DNA of 64,000 nucleotides from Diphasiastrum complanatum (taxonomy: Eukaryota; Streptophyta; Lycopodiopsida; Lycopodiales; Lycopodiaceae), in the NCBI GenBank assembly GCA_029204225.1, contig CM055110.1, positions 37,342,960 to 37,406,959 of the forward strand, written 5' to 3'. The notes below the pieces were generated by a model. That model was not told the DNA's origin and did no database searches. It worked only from the letters and a program-made list of their open reading frames with translations. The translations under genes and the position numbers were made by a program. This document shows, piece after piece, positions 24,353-38,208 of this stretch (position 1 is the stretch's first letter; each line of letters starts with the position of its first letter).

Positions 24353-25480
24353 CTTTTCACATGGTGGAGCCCGAGGAACCGCGCACTAAAAGGCTCACAC
24401 TTTTGCTGTCAAGCCATGTTAGTTTACCACTCGGAGAACTACTGCGGATTGCACTACAAGCGAAAAGCCTTCCAGCTGAATGGGCCAAAGCGGATGAGAA
24501 GCCAGTAGTGCCTAAGCCCATATATTGTGCGGGCTATGATGAAACAAGTAACGTCCTCCACATCGGAGCAGCATGGGAAAGTGAGGAACACAACATCACT
24601 TTGTCAATCAAACACAAGAGATACGAGGACGAGGCGGCAGTGGTAGATGGAGGATCGGGTGTCAATCTGATCCACTACTTTGTACGAAAAATGGGGTCTA
24701 CAAGGATTGAAGCCAGCAAGATTCACCATCAAGCTAGCAGATCAATCCTGTGTGAAACCAAAAGTTGTAGTTGCTGATATTCCCGTAAAGATAGCAGGCA
24801 TGCAGTTTCTGATTACTTTTGTGGCCATGGATATACCTGAATCTCCATCTGCATACCGTGTTTTATTGGGAAGGCCATGGTTGAGGACTGCGCAAGTAGT
24901 ACACAACTGGAGTACATGAAAACTCACCTTCGAGAATAGAGAACAGGTTGTAAAGGTAGATCCAACCACATGGGCGGTGAAACCTATTGCACCCAAAGCT
25001 AATGACGGATCATCCACGACAGATCATACGATTGATCGCCCAAGGCCAGCCAAGGGAGGTCACTATCATTCAGAGACGGATGTCATGAGATGGACAGATG
25101 CATTAGCAACTATTGACTTCCAGGCATGTCAATATGAATCAGATCCAGAACCGAGTACATCTTCATCCAAATGTTACACTATGGACACGCCAATCACATT
25201 TGGGGTGAATATGATAAACGTAGCATGGTTGTCAGCGGAGCCGATTGAGAACCCAGTGGACAATGATCTAGTCCCTTGGCAACATGCTCTAACTTATAAT
25301 AAGGAGATTGAGCTGACTGATGAACAAGTCCTACACCACATGGACCCAGATCGTTACGGAACCAAGAAGGTACCAGCTCAACCACCACAAAGGTCTGCTA
25401 TGGCGAAAGTCTCAAGGATCGATCCACCCAAGGCACTTGCGAATAAGAAGAATCAGTTGAAGCAACGCTACAACTAGGTG
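24353..25480 (+). pseudogene. Gypsy aspartic protease region and linker
   Basis: The phrase NVLHIGAAWESEEHNITL is followed by AAVVDGGSGVNLI, the protease active-site region (DGG in place of the usual DSG/DTG), then KLADQSCVKPKVVVADIPVK and VLLGRPWLRTAQVVHNW. Two reading frames are needed (shift near 24690) and a TGA interrupts near 24920. A long hydrophilic linker follows in an open frame to 25477. The enzyme would mature the Gag-Pol polyprotein. Confidence 0.75.
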
Positions 25481-27170
25481 ATCCGATGGAGTGACCTGTC
25501 CGAAGAGGCAATAGCTACAGTAGACGTTGATATTCGCAACCATGAGGCGAATGTCACAGCAGTCCCGAAGAAAGACAACAAGGATGAACCCACCGAAATG
25601 ACAAAAAAGAACAAAAGGAAGGTGTTGGATTCCTTGAAGTCAGTCAAGTTGGACTCAGATATAGCGTCATCTTCTACACAGGTGACAGAAAATAAAAAAT
25701 GGCCAGTCGGGCCAAGATCAATATGCTCTAATACTTTCAAGAATTATACATTGGACGACGTGGTAATCATGATGCCGCAAGCCCAACGAGAACCTAATCA
25801 AAGTCAGGCACCAGCGGAACAAGTCTTAGAGGGACCTGCGCGTACACAACCGATGAATCTTGTAGAACCAGGAGAAGAAGGAAGGATAGTACATGTGGGA
25901 GAGCAGCTAACACCCACGCAGTTCAAGAGACTATGATCCTTGTTGGTGGAATATAAAGACTGTTTTGCTTGGAGCTATAGTGATCTAAAGGGCATTCCGC
26001 CAACAGTAGTCCAACACACCATACCTTTGGTGGACGGAGCAGTCCCCAAGGTAAGCCGTTACTACCGCTGCAACCCGAATTATACAAAACTGATCAAGCA
26101 AGAGTTGCAAAAGCTTATGGATGTAGATTTCATTTACGAAATCGAGCACACGGAATGGGTATCGCCGATAGTTATAGTACCCAAGAAGAATGGCAAAATG
26201 CGGATCTGTGTTAATCTGAAGGCGCTTAATGCAGTCACCAAAAAGGACCATTTCCCTTTACCATTTACGGAAAGTGTCCTCGATAGAGTAGCTGGCGACG
26301 AAGCCTACAGTTTTTTGGACGGCTACAACCAAGTGAAAATAGCCCCCCGGGACCAGCACAAGACAGCATTCGCCATGGAATGGGGAACTTATGCCTATAA
26401 AGTGATGCCATTCGGACTTTGCAATGCCCCAAGCACTTTCCAGTGAGTCATGCAAGCGGCATTCAAAGATTAATCATTATTGATCTACCATTACCGGGGA
26501 CGATCCGTGAGGTCTACATTTTCATGGGTCATGCTAACTATTATAGGATCTTCATTCTTGATTTTGCGGAATAACCAGACCAATTTACAAGCTAACAACG
26601 GATCCACATTGGAATGAGGAAGCTCTAAAGGCTTTCCAGAAGATTAAGGATGCATTGGTCTCAACACCAATCTTACGACCACCCAATTGGTCCATTAAGT
26701 TCCACGTGCATACGGACGCATCAAAGTATGCAGTTGGAGCAGTCTTAACCCAGCCAGGTGAACACAACAAGGATTTTCCAATCCGATTTGCAAGCCGATA
26801 GCTCAGTGATACCGAAATGAATTATTCAACCACAGAGCGGGAAGCATTGGCAATGATCTATGCGGTTAATAAGTTTCGACACTATTTAATGGCCACACAT
26901 TTTGCTTTTTATACGGACCATCAACCCTTGCTATATCTCGTTAATAAAACTTGCAACACCGGGAGAATCACCAGATGGCTCCTTCTGTTGTTGGAATTTG
27001 ATTTTCAAATAGTAGTTTACAAGGGAAACAACACTACATGGCAGATCATGTGCCACGAATCAAGGGAAACGAGATTGCAACCCAACCCGACGATGAGCTG
27101 GCAGATGCTACCTTATTTTACGTGGACACAGTACCAGAATGGACTGCCGACATTGTTGAATATCTAATGT
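25481..27170 (+). pseudogene. Gypsy reverse transcriptase and RNase H, deleted catalytic centre
   Basis: A 152-codon linker frame is followed by RT from about 25940: CFAWSYSDLKGIPP, WVSPIVIVPKKNGKMRICV, YSFLDGYNQVKIAP, AYKVMPFGLCNAPSTFQ. A stop follows, and the text jumps within about 45 bp to LPLPGTIREV, so the palm segment with the catalytic YxDD box is deleted. RNase H continues in several frames (FHVHTDASKYAVGAVLTQ, MNYSTTEREALAMIYAVNKF, YTDHQPLLYLVNK). The connection to integrase is also broken by stops. Confidence 0.85.
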
Positions 27171-27214
27171 GGGGCCAACCAGACAAATCACTACCAAAGA
27201 CAGAACAGTGAAAA

Positions 27215-28391
27215 TTGGTCTTGAAGGCTAGACCTTATCAGCTGATTGCCGACCAGTTGTACCAAAGAGGTCCAAACGGAATTCTTCAGCGATGTATTCT
27301 TCCTCATGAGACCACCCAGATCATTTTGCTTTCACATGAAGGCACGGGTGGAGGTCATTTTGCATCTGACATTACAGTTCGCAAGATCCTGCAATCAGGA
27401 TATTGGTGGGCAACGATTCATAAAGATACGGAGGAATACTTGAAAAAGTGCGATGTGTGCCAAAGGGCAAGGAGACCAACAAGATTGAACTATGATCTAC
27501 TGCACCCAGTCTTAGCCCAAGCACCGTTCGAAAAATGGGGATTGAATTATATTAGTCCAATTCACCCTGCAGTAAGGAGTTCCCAGGCACAATACATAAT
27601 CGTAGCCATACACTACCTCACCAAATGGGTTGAAGCCAAGGCAGTAAGAGTAGCTGATGCTAGGACCACTGCCAAGTTCCTTTATGAAAATATCATTGTG
27701 CACTTCGGATGCCCGATGGAACTAGTCAGTGATCACGGAAGCCATTTCATCAATGAGACCATCAAGGTCCTGTTGGAGGAATTCTTTATGATCCACAGAA
27801 CTAGTACGCCTTATTATCCTCGTGGAAATGGGCAAGCAGAATCATCCAATAAGATTCTGTGTAGCGAGCTCACAAAAACAGTTGAAGCTAGCAGATCAGA
27901 TTGGGAACACAAGTTGCATGCTGCACTGTGGGCATTCAGGACATCATATAAAGAGAGCACTGATCAAACACCCTTTCAATTGGTATATGGTCAGGATGCT
28001 ATGATGCCAGTAGAGTTTTTAGTTCCTTCATTAAGGATTGCCACCGCGCAACGTCTTAATGAGTCCAAATCTCTACAGCTACGTCTCAAAGCTTTGCATA
28101 AGCTCTGTGAAACACACTTACTAGTTGTGCATGCACTGGTAGCTGAAAAGGAAAGACGCAAAGCTTGGCATGATCGCAGATTACAAAAGAAGGATTTTCG
28201 TTTAGGAGATCTGGTCCTGATGTATAAACCAAGGCGATCAAGGGGAAGTTGAAATTCACGAGTGAAGGTCCTTATAGGATCAAGGAAATTCTTAATCATG
28301 GGGCCATGAACTTAGAAAAGCTAGATGGGATGCCATTCGACACACCCATCAACGGTAGCCGGTTGCACAAGTACTGGCCACCACAGTGAGA
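27215..28391 (+). pseudogene. Gypsy integrase with D-to-N active-site change
   Basis: Long open frame with the N-terminal zinc-binding H..H..CDVCQR pattern, then the core. The position of the first catalytic Asp reads KWGLNYISP where related elements have GLDF/GLDY. The second Asp is present (ELVSDHGSHF), as is the Glu (PRGNGQAESSNKIL). The tail has AFRTSYKESTDQTPFQLVYG and a KDFRLGDLVL segment. A frameshift near 28245 splits off the last domain (KLKFTSEGPYRIKEIL...HKYWPPQ). Integrase would insert cDNA into the genome; loss of the first Asp should abolish this. Confidence 0.85.
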
Positions 28392-29492
28392 CAGATCCAG
28401 ATTGGGGATGGCATGTTACAAAAAGCAAATATGCTCATCCATCACCGCTAGATCTAAGGAGATCAAGCCAAATCAATCTAAATCCATCAGGATTCAGCCA
28501 GATCTGACAAGATCGGAGAAATCCATCAGCATCCAAGGAGGATCCAGATCCTGATAGGATAAAAAAAAGAAGTAGATCACCAGATTGACTGATGGATCTA
28601 CTACCAAGAATCCATCAAAACTTCCAGAGCACTACCAACAGTCAGATCAAGCTTGGATGAAGCTGATTACCAGTTTACAAAAGTTAAAAATCAGAAAATC
28701 TCGAGATCTCGTCAAAAAACACTCTAAAAGAGCACTTTTTCATGATTTTTTGAGATCCCCTGGGAGATAGCTCTTGAAAATTGGACAGTCACCATATCTG
28801 ACCTAGATGCATCCATGAAGATCTCTGCGAGAGTTTCTGATGGAAGAATCATCATTTTTTAGTATATGCGAGAGTTCCCAGAAGCAAAATTTTCAGAACC
28901 CTCGTAGAGCATCAAGATGATCTTACCAGCTCTCGCAAGGTGTCTAAATGGAATCAGAGCAGTGAAATTAGCCTGCCTACATGGTCTGATCTTGAAAATC
29001 CAATCATAGGAACAAGTTGTGCGAGAGATCACTTCCTGCAAGAGTTGAACCCTCGCAGATAGCCTGAACCCTTGCAGAACCTTCGCATAGCAGTCAAATC
29101 ACCTTCTGAACTCTCGCAAACTTCCTTGAGGTTTCAGAATTTTGTGAAGAAGGTGCCTGCCAAAATTTGGGTAGAACCGAACAAGGGAAATGGATTTCAC
29201 CGAATACGCACTCTAAATTTCACTATATAAGGGCTGAATTCGAGTCATTTGTCACCTTGCTAGCGAAGCTCTGCCGAAATTTCCACTGAAAATACCAAGT
29301 TTTTTGTTTTCAACCAAACTTCCTACCAACTGTCATCTGCTCATATTAAACACCGATCTGCGCTCTGAACTACAATCATTGTCATCCAACACTCATTATT
29401 CTCAGTTTTCTACTGTTTCCACATCTTTTTCCATTTTCCACCGTTTTTTCTACTTTTCTGACTTTTTCAACCACTAACCATCATTGCTAACA
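28392..29492. other. Probable gypsy 3' flank or LTR, TCGCA-rich
   Basis: No coding signal. The motif CTCGCA or its complement TGCGAG (with close variants) recurs about ten times between about 28.82 and 29.12 kb. A TATA-like CTATATAAGGG lies near 29223, so this may be an LTR promoter region of the gypsy relic. LTR borders could not be fixed because no second copy is in the window. Confidence 0.4.
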
Positions 29493-29875
29493 TGGCCTCC
29501 TCATCCTCTGAAGACTTTGGCGCCAAATAGGTGATCCAGCGTGACATCCCCGAGGCCACGCAGATTTGGCCTCTACCCTCTAACACTTTGATCTAACCAT
29601 GGCTGCAGACAGCCGGTCCACTCCTTGAAGCAGTGGGTTTTTACCCGGTGCTCTTCCATTCTGAGATTAACATGGGCCTCGACCTTCACGCTTACACCAC
29701 CTGGGACAAGGACAAAGCTCCTTTCCACTTCCTATACCAAGGTACCACGTACAAGGTCAGGATTAACGCTGACTCGATGGTCACCGTTGGCATTATGTCC
29801 GGTGATCGTCAACCCATCTCCCATCGCCACGCCAAAGCTCTAATCAAACCATTTGTCACCCAAACCACACCATAA
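29493..29875 (+). pseudogene. Unrecognised broken ORF next to the gypsy relic
   Basis: An ATG (29493) opens MASSSSEDFGAK, stops, and the frame continues across stops and a shift to a clean 80-codon stretch. That stretch includes EINMGLDLHAYTTWDKDK, FHFLYQGTTYKVRI and ISHRHAKALIKPFV. The composition is protein-like and the segment follows a TATA-like element by about 270 bp. It could be the first ORF of another gypsy-type element. I do not recognise the family. Confidence 0.4.
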
Positions 29876-31640
<1,765 letters not shown>

Positions 31641-32699
31641 TGTTGAGATCTAAGTTGTGCGGCAAAAAACAAGATCCATTGTTGATGAATCATCATCCTC
31701 TTTTTGAACCACTAGTTTGATAGTCCATGTTACAGGATCAACCTTGACTGCACGTTCACGATTTTCAAAAGTGATTTTCCTGGTATCCCAATTATGAATT
31801 ACTTGCGCAACTTGTAACCATGGGCGTCCCAATAGGACTCAGTGGACATCTGGTGCTTCAGGTAAGTCCATTACTATGAAAGTAATGACGAACTGTACTC
31901 CAACAATTCTGACAAGTATATCTTCAACCATTTCTCACAGACGAACTATAGTTTGATCAGCCAGCTTAATGGCAAAAGTCGTAGGCTTTATCTTTGTAAG
32001 GCCCCACTTTGCACATAGCTTTGTAGAAATCAGGTTAACGCAAAAACCGCCATCTATCATGGCTGCTTCGTTAGGAAATTGTCTATGCTGTATCGGCAAG
32101 GTGATATTTTTTTGTTCACTTTCCCAAGCTGCTTCGACATGGAGTACTTCATTAGATTCTTTGAATCTGGCACAAAAAAGTGACTCTTGATGGAGTTCTG
32201 GTTCAACTTGAGTTAACTTTTATGCTAATACTTCTTTTGCTTTTGGCACCAACTTCAAGAACTCTCCCAACGAAATATTGATCTTACTAGACAAAATATT
32301 CATGAGCAGTTCTATTTGCGATGCTTCCGGTTCAGTCATCTTGAAGGGTTCTTCATGATGATGCAACTAAGCATTCATATCTGTACGTGGACTATTCGGT
32401 GGTTGCACTGGTGAAGAACGAACTTCGACTGTTGCTTTAGCAGCTTCAAACTCCTCTTCCTCTTGCAAATATTTAATCCATTGCCTCATATCTTGATATC
32501 TTCTCTTTTTTGCATGAAGATTTGGATAGACTCCAGATGTTGTTGGTATATCAGTTAATGGTATAGAATCAACAGGTACTGGATCTGCTACAGGTTCTTT
32601 CTACTTCTATGCTCTGGTAACCACCATCAAAGGTACACTTGGTTTATTTTGAGCTACTGGTCTTTGCTTGATTGTTATCAAATTTACAAGAGCTGTGAT
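31641..32699 (-). pseudogene. Gypsy linker and aspartic protease region
   Basis: A Pro/Glu-rich linker (YLQEEEEFEAAKATVEV) leads to LLMNILSSKINISLGEFL. Then come the diagnostic NEVLHVEAAWESEQKNITL, AAMIDGGFCVNLIS (active-site region, DGG) and KLADQTIV, ending with VLLGRPWLQVAQVIHNW. At least one in-frame stop occurs. The homologous stretch of the plus-strand relic is at 24.5-24.96 kb. Confidence 0.75.
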
Positions 32700-34053
32700 C
32701 GGTGGCGGCTTTGGTCTTGCTAGACACTCCTTGTAGCAATGCCCATAACCATAGTCACGACAGAATGGTACAAATTTGTCTTTATTTGGACATTCTGCAA
32801 CTCTGTGATTTTCTCCACATGCAAAGCATCCAAGTGGTGCTCTGGTCCAATTTCTAGATGTTTGTTGTTGCGTGATAGCATAAATAACATACTGTTTTGA
32901 AGATCCACCTTCATAATCATTACTATAATTCCATTGCTCGGTACTTCTATAAGGTTTTGGTTCCGTAAAATCAACAGGAGGAGCGGGGTGCTTTGGTGGG
33001 GCAGGTAAGGCTAATCGTTCTGGGTATCCAAGAGCAGATTGATGAGGTCTAGCTGCTGGATTTTCTCCTTAAAGTGGTTCTCGATATCCCATCTGGGCAT
33101 ATTGTTGTTGAATTATTCGAGGATTGAAGTTGCAAAAAACAGTCTCATGACCAGGCGAATTACACAAATGGCATATACTGATTTCCATTCATTTTTTCAA
33201 TTGAGGACACTCATTCACTATGTGATTTTCCATACGAATGGAACACCAAACATATTTCCTGGTAGAAAAAGTCTTGGAAAACTTCTCAGGTTCCTTGTTC
33301 GCTTGTCCATGGAAATCTTCGAATGCTTTGATCTTCTCATCAAATTGCAAATGCAACTTTTCCATCTATTTTTGCAGGTTTTTTTCAAATTTCTCGAACT
33401 CATTGAGCATCATCTCTGTAGTAGCATTGACATTCATTGATGCAATAGTTGTGGATGTCATAGTGGTCTGCCCTGATGTATAAGGCAACATACTGATATT
33501 CAGCTCATCATCTGAATCTTCATCTTCTTCTTGTACTACATCATCGATAGCATTTTGCAAAGTTGCATACTCATTGTGGCATTTCAACTCACATCTGATC
33601 CTTTTAGGAAGGTCTGCCAAGAACCACATAATTATAGCATCTTCAATAATCAATTCAGGCATGCACTCAGATCTGAGGCATTTTACTCATTCTATGTAAT
33701 CTCGAACCATTTCCCGCTTTCCCATTTTAACTTTACTTAGAAGTAGAAAAGGGTCTTTCATAAACTTTCGAGGTTTGAACCGTGTGATGAGGGCTCGTTT
33801 GACAGTCTCCCAATCTGTCGCCAGTTTCATCTTTATTATAGTACCAATCTTGTGCTATGCCTGTTAAGGCCATAGGAAAAAGCTTAAGTTTATCTTGGGA
33901 GAAAACTTTGCCATTAACTTCACAATATTTAGAATAGATATGAAAAAATCGAACTGGATCTGTTAATCCATTGTATTTGGGTAGATCTAAATGAGATGCT
34001 CTCCTAACAATAATTGGATTGACTTCTTGAGAAGCACCTCCAGGAGCAGCCAT
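32700..34053 (-). pseudogene. Gypsy gag with several zinc knuckles
   Basis: From ATG at 34053: MAAPGGASQEVNP, then the gag domain (LDLPKYNGLTDPVRFFHIY, LKLFPMALTGIAQDWYYN) and, in another frame, IIMWFLADLPKRIR. Downstream are a degenerate knuckle (CSIRMENHIVNEC), a perfect CCHC knuckle (CHLCNSPGHETVFC, near 33.15 kb) and two more Cys-rich motifs (CFACGENHRVAEC and CRDYGYGHCYKEC, near 32.75-32.83 kb). At least three frame changes are required. Having several knuckles is unusual for plant gypsy gag, which mostly has one or two. Confidence 0.75.
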
Positions 34054-35169
34054 TATTATAGATCAAATCCAACAAACAATGAGATTGGATTCAAATTTTC
34101 AATCAAAACTATCTCAGATCAGATTTGCTAGATCTCTTCCACTTGACAAGAATCAGATTCCTATATCGTGAAAAAGATTCCTAAGATAAATCGATCGATA
34201 CTTCTCAAAATCAAAATCAGACTGAATTAGATTTGACCCAAAATTTGACAAAGAAGAATAATATCGGAAATAGAAGAGTTTTTAGAGGATCAGTTGTCAT
34301 ATTGTTATATTTCTATCAAAAAAGTCTCTTTTTCGCAAAAATACCAATATTACTCTTGATTCTTTGCCAAAACCTTTGCCGAATTACCGTATTATTTTAT
34401 TTATAGTAATTTATTATTTTTGAGTTCGACGACCATTCATTCTATCTGGTTATAGAAAATCTCGATTTTTACCCTCGCCAAACTACAAAAACTGTGCTTT
34501 TATGTGTCAGGAACCTTCGCTAGTTCTATCCTAGCTTTGTTTGTGTCAGATTCTCAGTATGAGAGTTCAACGAAGGTTATTTCCATAGAATTTGTCAGAA
34601 AAAACTGATTTGAGAGTTTTTAGCAAAAATAGCACTATTGAACCTTTGCCGAGTTAATCTTTGCCTAAGGAACCTTCGCCAATTCTATTTTTAGGTTCAT
34701 ATTTTAACAGATAACAGAGGAATGGAATAGACAGGCTATGGAAACTAGCTCTCTTCTCTCTATTGATAGCTCAATCTCTGCGTATGTACAATGGCTCTGA
34801 GTGTCGCCCTTATAGGAACGAACATCGGCTTGAACGTCGATCACCAACTGTTAAGATGTCAGGGATCGCCAAATGTTAAGATGTCAGGGATCCGCTAATG
34901 TGTCGCTATAAAACGTTGCACAAAACGTCACGAGTTCTTACTTAAGATGAATTTACAAAATGCAAATACGCCTTTACATGAATTTAGGCACTATAGCATA
35001 TTTCTATGTACAAAAATTGAAAAATTTTATAATATAAAACATTGAATAATGTGGGATCATAGGACTCCACAAGCGTCCCACGATATCAATTCATTTTTAA
35101 GTCACGATTTATCGACAAACTAAATTCCAGATGGATTCTTAAAGTAAGCTAGTCTCATCGCATAAAGAT
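34054..35169. other. Gypsy 5' leader or LTR region, TTCGC-rich
   Basis: It lies upstream (minus strand) of gag. CCTTCGCC, CCTTTGCC and AACGAAGGT motifs recur several times from 34.37 to 34.69 kb. A phrase atgtcagggatc occurs twice (about 34856 and 34881), and CCTATAAGGGCGAC (minus) near 34.81 kb resembles a promoter. Exact LTR ends were not found. Confidence 0.4.
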
Positions 35170-35980
35170 GAATGGATCCAATTACTATTTGTGAAAATTT
35201 AACATGAAGACTTTGTTGATTGCTAGTCAGTTGTGGGATGTTGTCACATGTATCAAATTGAATCTTGAAGATGACACAATTGACTCTAAATGGAAATCCA
35301 AGGATGGTAAAGCTTTCACACTCATCATTCTCAATATATCAGACACTTAGATTGGCCATATATCAGAAGCTCAAACCACAAAATGTGGGACATCTTGAGT
35401 GCACTATATGATGTGAGAGACGTGACTTCCAAGTTGCATCTCAGAAGGAAATTTTTCTTACTCAAGATGTCGAATGATGATTCTCTTCAAAATCATGTTA
35501 AAAAGTTCAAGAATCTCTTGCAGCAGATGATAGCTGTCGGATCAACTATTGACAATCAAGATGCAATTATGACATTGCTATCGAAGTTGTCTTCTACATA
35601 TGAAAATTGGGTGATGATCATTAAGATGCACTCATATTTAACTCTCACCAAAGTTATCACTATGTTGTTGTAGGAAGACAATTGAAGAAGTCAAGACACA
35701 TTTTTGACTTTATCATCTCACGCTCTATATGTCAACAAAAGCTCAAAATGGCAGAATAAGGAAAGTTCTAAATAGCCCACATGGAATCAAAAGCTGACAC
35801 AAAGTCAAGAACAGTTATCGAATCCACAGTCGAAGAAGAAAATGTTTCGTAAGTATTGGAAGCGCACTAATCATGAGATCCATAATTGCAAGATAGCAAA
35901 AAATGCCTCCAACAAGCAATCAGATCAACATGTGAATGCAGTCGTAGTATCATCTCAATTTCCCATATTCGACCATTAGA
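35170..35980 (+). pseudogene. Copia gag remnant
   Basis: The frame around MNGSNYYL begins a copia-type gag. A 96-codon open frame (35383-35673) carries the UBN2 core (MWDILSALYDVRDVTSKLHL, FFLLKMSNDDSLQNHVKKF, IMTLLSKLSSTYENWV). A mutated zinc knuckle follows near 35.85 kb (RKYWKRTNHEIHNCK, with Cys lost at the first two positions). No protease or polymerase follows. Confidence 0.75.
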
Positions 35981-36275
35981 GAAAATATGGGCCTAAAGAG
36001 GGCCCTATAAGAAATGCCATGTAGGAGAGATAAAAATAACACTAAAAAATTAAAATATCATTTTTCAGCTTCTTTATGCATCTGCCCGCACGTCTTTAAA
36101 TGCGCATGTCATGTACCTTATGAGTGTCACATCAAACGTCACTGGTGCTTATGATTTTTGAGAAGTCAAAATATTCCCTCCCAATAGTTGGGACATTCAA
36201 AGATTCAAAAAATACATGGGTTGTGGCATTTTATAAATACGGGAGTCTACCATCTCCATCTCTAGGGTCGAACAA

Positions 36276-38047
36276 GTGTATAGCGCCATCTCCAGCTCCG
36301 TTATTGTTATTGTGCTCTTTGGTACTATTTTTTTTGCTGTTTTAGCTTGTCTTTATCATCTTCATGTGCATCTTTCACCAGAGTATGCTCCGCTTAGAAC
36401 AAGAAATTCAAAAAAATTTAAATTATCAACTTCTGATATGATCCATTACAAGGAGGAAAAGCTAAAGCATTTAGATTTATGGTCATCAGGAACATTGTAT
36501 CCTATTGACCTAGATTCAATGCAACATCTTGATTTTAATTCAGTAACTCAATTGATAATGTATATGTGTCATGGAAAAAAACGGTCTTTTAGGTAATTGT
36601 GAGAATTTGAAAGCCTATGGTAATACGAATTCATCGCAGAGAATACATTTTTTAGAAGAGAAATATAATAAAATATCAAGGGAAAGTCAAGAAAAAACTA
36701 TAAAGTTGAAAACTTGTTTGGTGGAAAATGAGATCCTCAAGAAGGAGATTCAAATGTTACAATCTTCTTTATGTGTGATGAGATTATGGCATTTCAATCC
36801 ATGCATATCTTGTATTTGTCTCTGTAAAAGACATGGATTTGCTAAATAAAAAGGCAAAAAATAAACGAAAGAGATTGGTAACAAGGGATATTTGTGATCT
36901 TTCATCCAAAGGAGGTTATCGGAAAAGTAGAATCCATGCATTCAAGTAAGTTTTAGCTTATTTGTATTAATAATGTTTCAGCTTATTGATTTAATGCAAT
37001 CCATAGTTCATTATTTGCTACCACTTCTTTGAATTTTAGCAATGATTGAGACTGTATGTCCAAATCTTTATTAGCTATTTTCGAAACATGATATTTGCTA
37101 TGCATATCTACATTGGTTGTTGAAGACCATTTGGCTGATGAGATTTTCATTGGAAAATCATTAGGTTCTATTTTGACTACTAAGTCTCTGAAGTCAATGT
37201 TAAGCAAAAATAAAATGAGAAAAATTAAGGCTTCATTTACTAATAGCATTATGTATGAAGTTGGGAAAATACTAGACATTACATTAGTTCAAGGAGCATG
37301 TGATTTTTCTAGTATCAATAGAGAAGCATATGCAACAATCTTCAAGATGATTAAAGAAGCATTTGGACAAGTTAGCGTAAAAAAGTTTTCGATCCCATGA
37401 CATCTTTAAAAAAAAAGACATGTTAAACCAGAGCATGCCAAAACTAGTGGGTATTCCATTTCATATCAATGAAGTGTATTGCTCAAAAGGAGACTGTCTA
37501 GCTTTTGAAAATTCCAACAATATGTTTATTGATATTAATCAATTGCTAGCATTCATAAGAAGATGCTATAGTATTACAAATGAGAGTGTGAATAACAAAC
37601 TGGCAGTTGTCCTTAATTTAGATGAGTGTAAAATTATAAAGGGACAAAAAATGGAGAGACTTAGTCTTACAGTCATGAATGGAGCACTTTCAAATTCAGA
37701 ACACCCGCAAGGACTCAACTTCAGTGTTCAATCAGATAATAATATTTGGTGGTTGGTAGCTTTTTAGGTATAGTTACTCTATTGCAGTTTCTATATGGAT
37801 AATCATTTTTATGTTGATATTATGATACAACAATTTCGTCTCTCTTATAGGTGAAGACCATGGTATTCTCTTGTGGGTATTTAGTAGAACATTATATCCT
37901 ACCATCATCAGGATATGATGATGGTTCTAAAGCTCAAAGACTCTTATCTAACTACTTTGGAAAAGAATCTAGAATTCAATACTCAGTTTGGAAAGAGATA
38001 ATAGCCACAACTCAAGAGTTTGAGAAACGAGGTTCAACTCTATTATG
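36276..38047 (+). pseudogene. Unrecognised lysine-rich gene-like region
   Basis: A chain of plus-strand open frames with protein-like composition that I cannot assign. In order: a hydrophobic possible membrane segment (VIVIVLFGTIFFAVLACLYH, about 36306-36365); a predicted coiled coil (LEEKYNKISRESQ to KKEIQMLQSSL, 36650-36770); a basic stretch (KKAKNKRKRLVTRD, about 36850-36890) ending at a consensus GTAAGT donor near 36947; a 101-codon frame (37095-37400; VEDHLADEIFIGKSLGS, YEVGKILDITLVQG); a 115-codon frame (37420-37767; KLAVVLNLDECKIIKGQKME); and, after a possible intron ending TTATAG at 37850, a last frame (VFSCGYLVEHYILPSSGYDD). Frames do not join cleanly, so it is a spliced gene of unknown structure, a decayed gene, or an uncharacterised transposon ORF. 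Confidence 0.4.
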
Positions 38048-38208
38048 ATCACTTTTGCAATCATTTCATTGGAGATGTGAGTGCAATGTGCATACAGTTG
38101 GGGGCACAGATATTGGGCCCTTTTGCCCTCTCACGTTACTACACACGATACTCACCTGGTTGGAGATCCAAAACCCCTTCTTTGCCCTGTATATCCTACC
38201 AAGAACAC

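Larger units (their letters stand above)
24353..28391 (+). mobile_element. Ty3-gypsy relic (protease to integrase)
   Basis: Domain order protease - RT - RNase H - integrase identifies Ty3-gypsy. There is no chromodomain after the integrase (it ends HKYWPPQ), which suggests a non-chromovirus lineage. The gag is cut off at the left junction. Nonsense codons, frameshifts, an RT deletion and an integrase active-site change make it dead. A minus-strand relative lies at 31.6-34.05 kb; both share the phrases AAWESE and LLGRPWL..AQV.HNW. Confidence 0.85.
31641..34053 (-). mobile_element. Ty3-gypsy relic (gag-protease), truncated
   Basis: Minus-strand order: gag with zinc knuckles, linker, protease. 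Coding sequence stops soon after GRPWLQVAQVIHNW, so RT, RNase H and integrase are lost. It is the same family as the plus-strand relic at 24.35-28.4 kb; between them, the two relics cover nearly all domains. Several stops and frameshifts are present. Confidence 0.8.
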
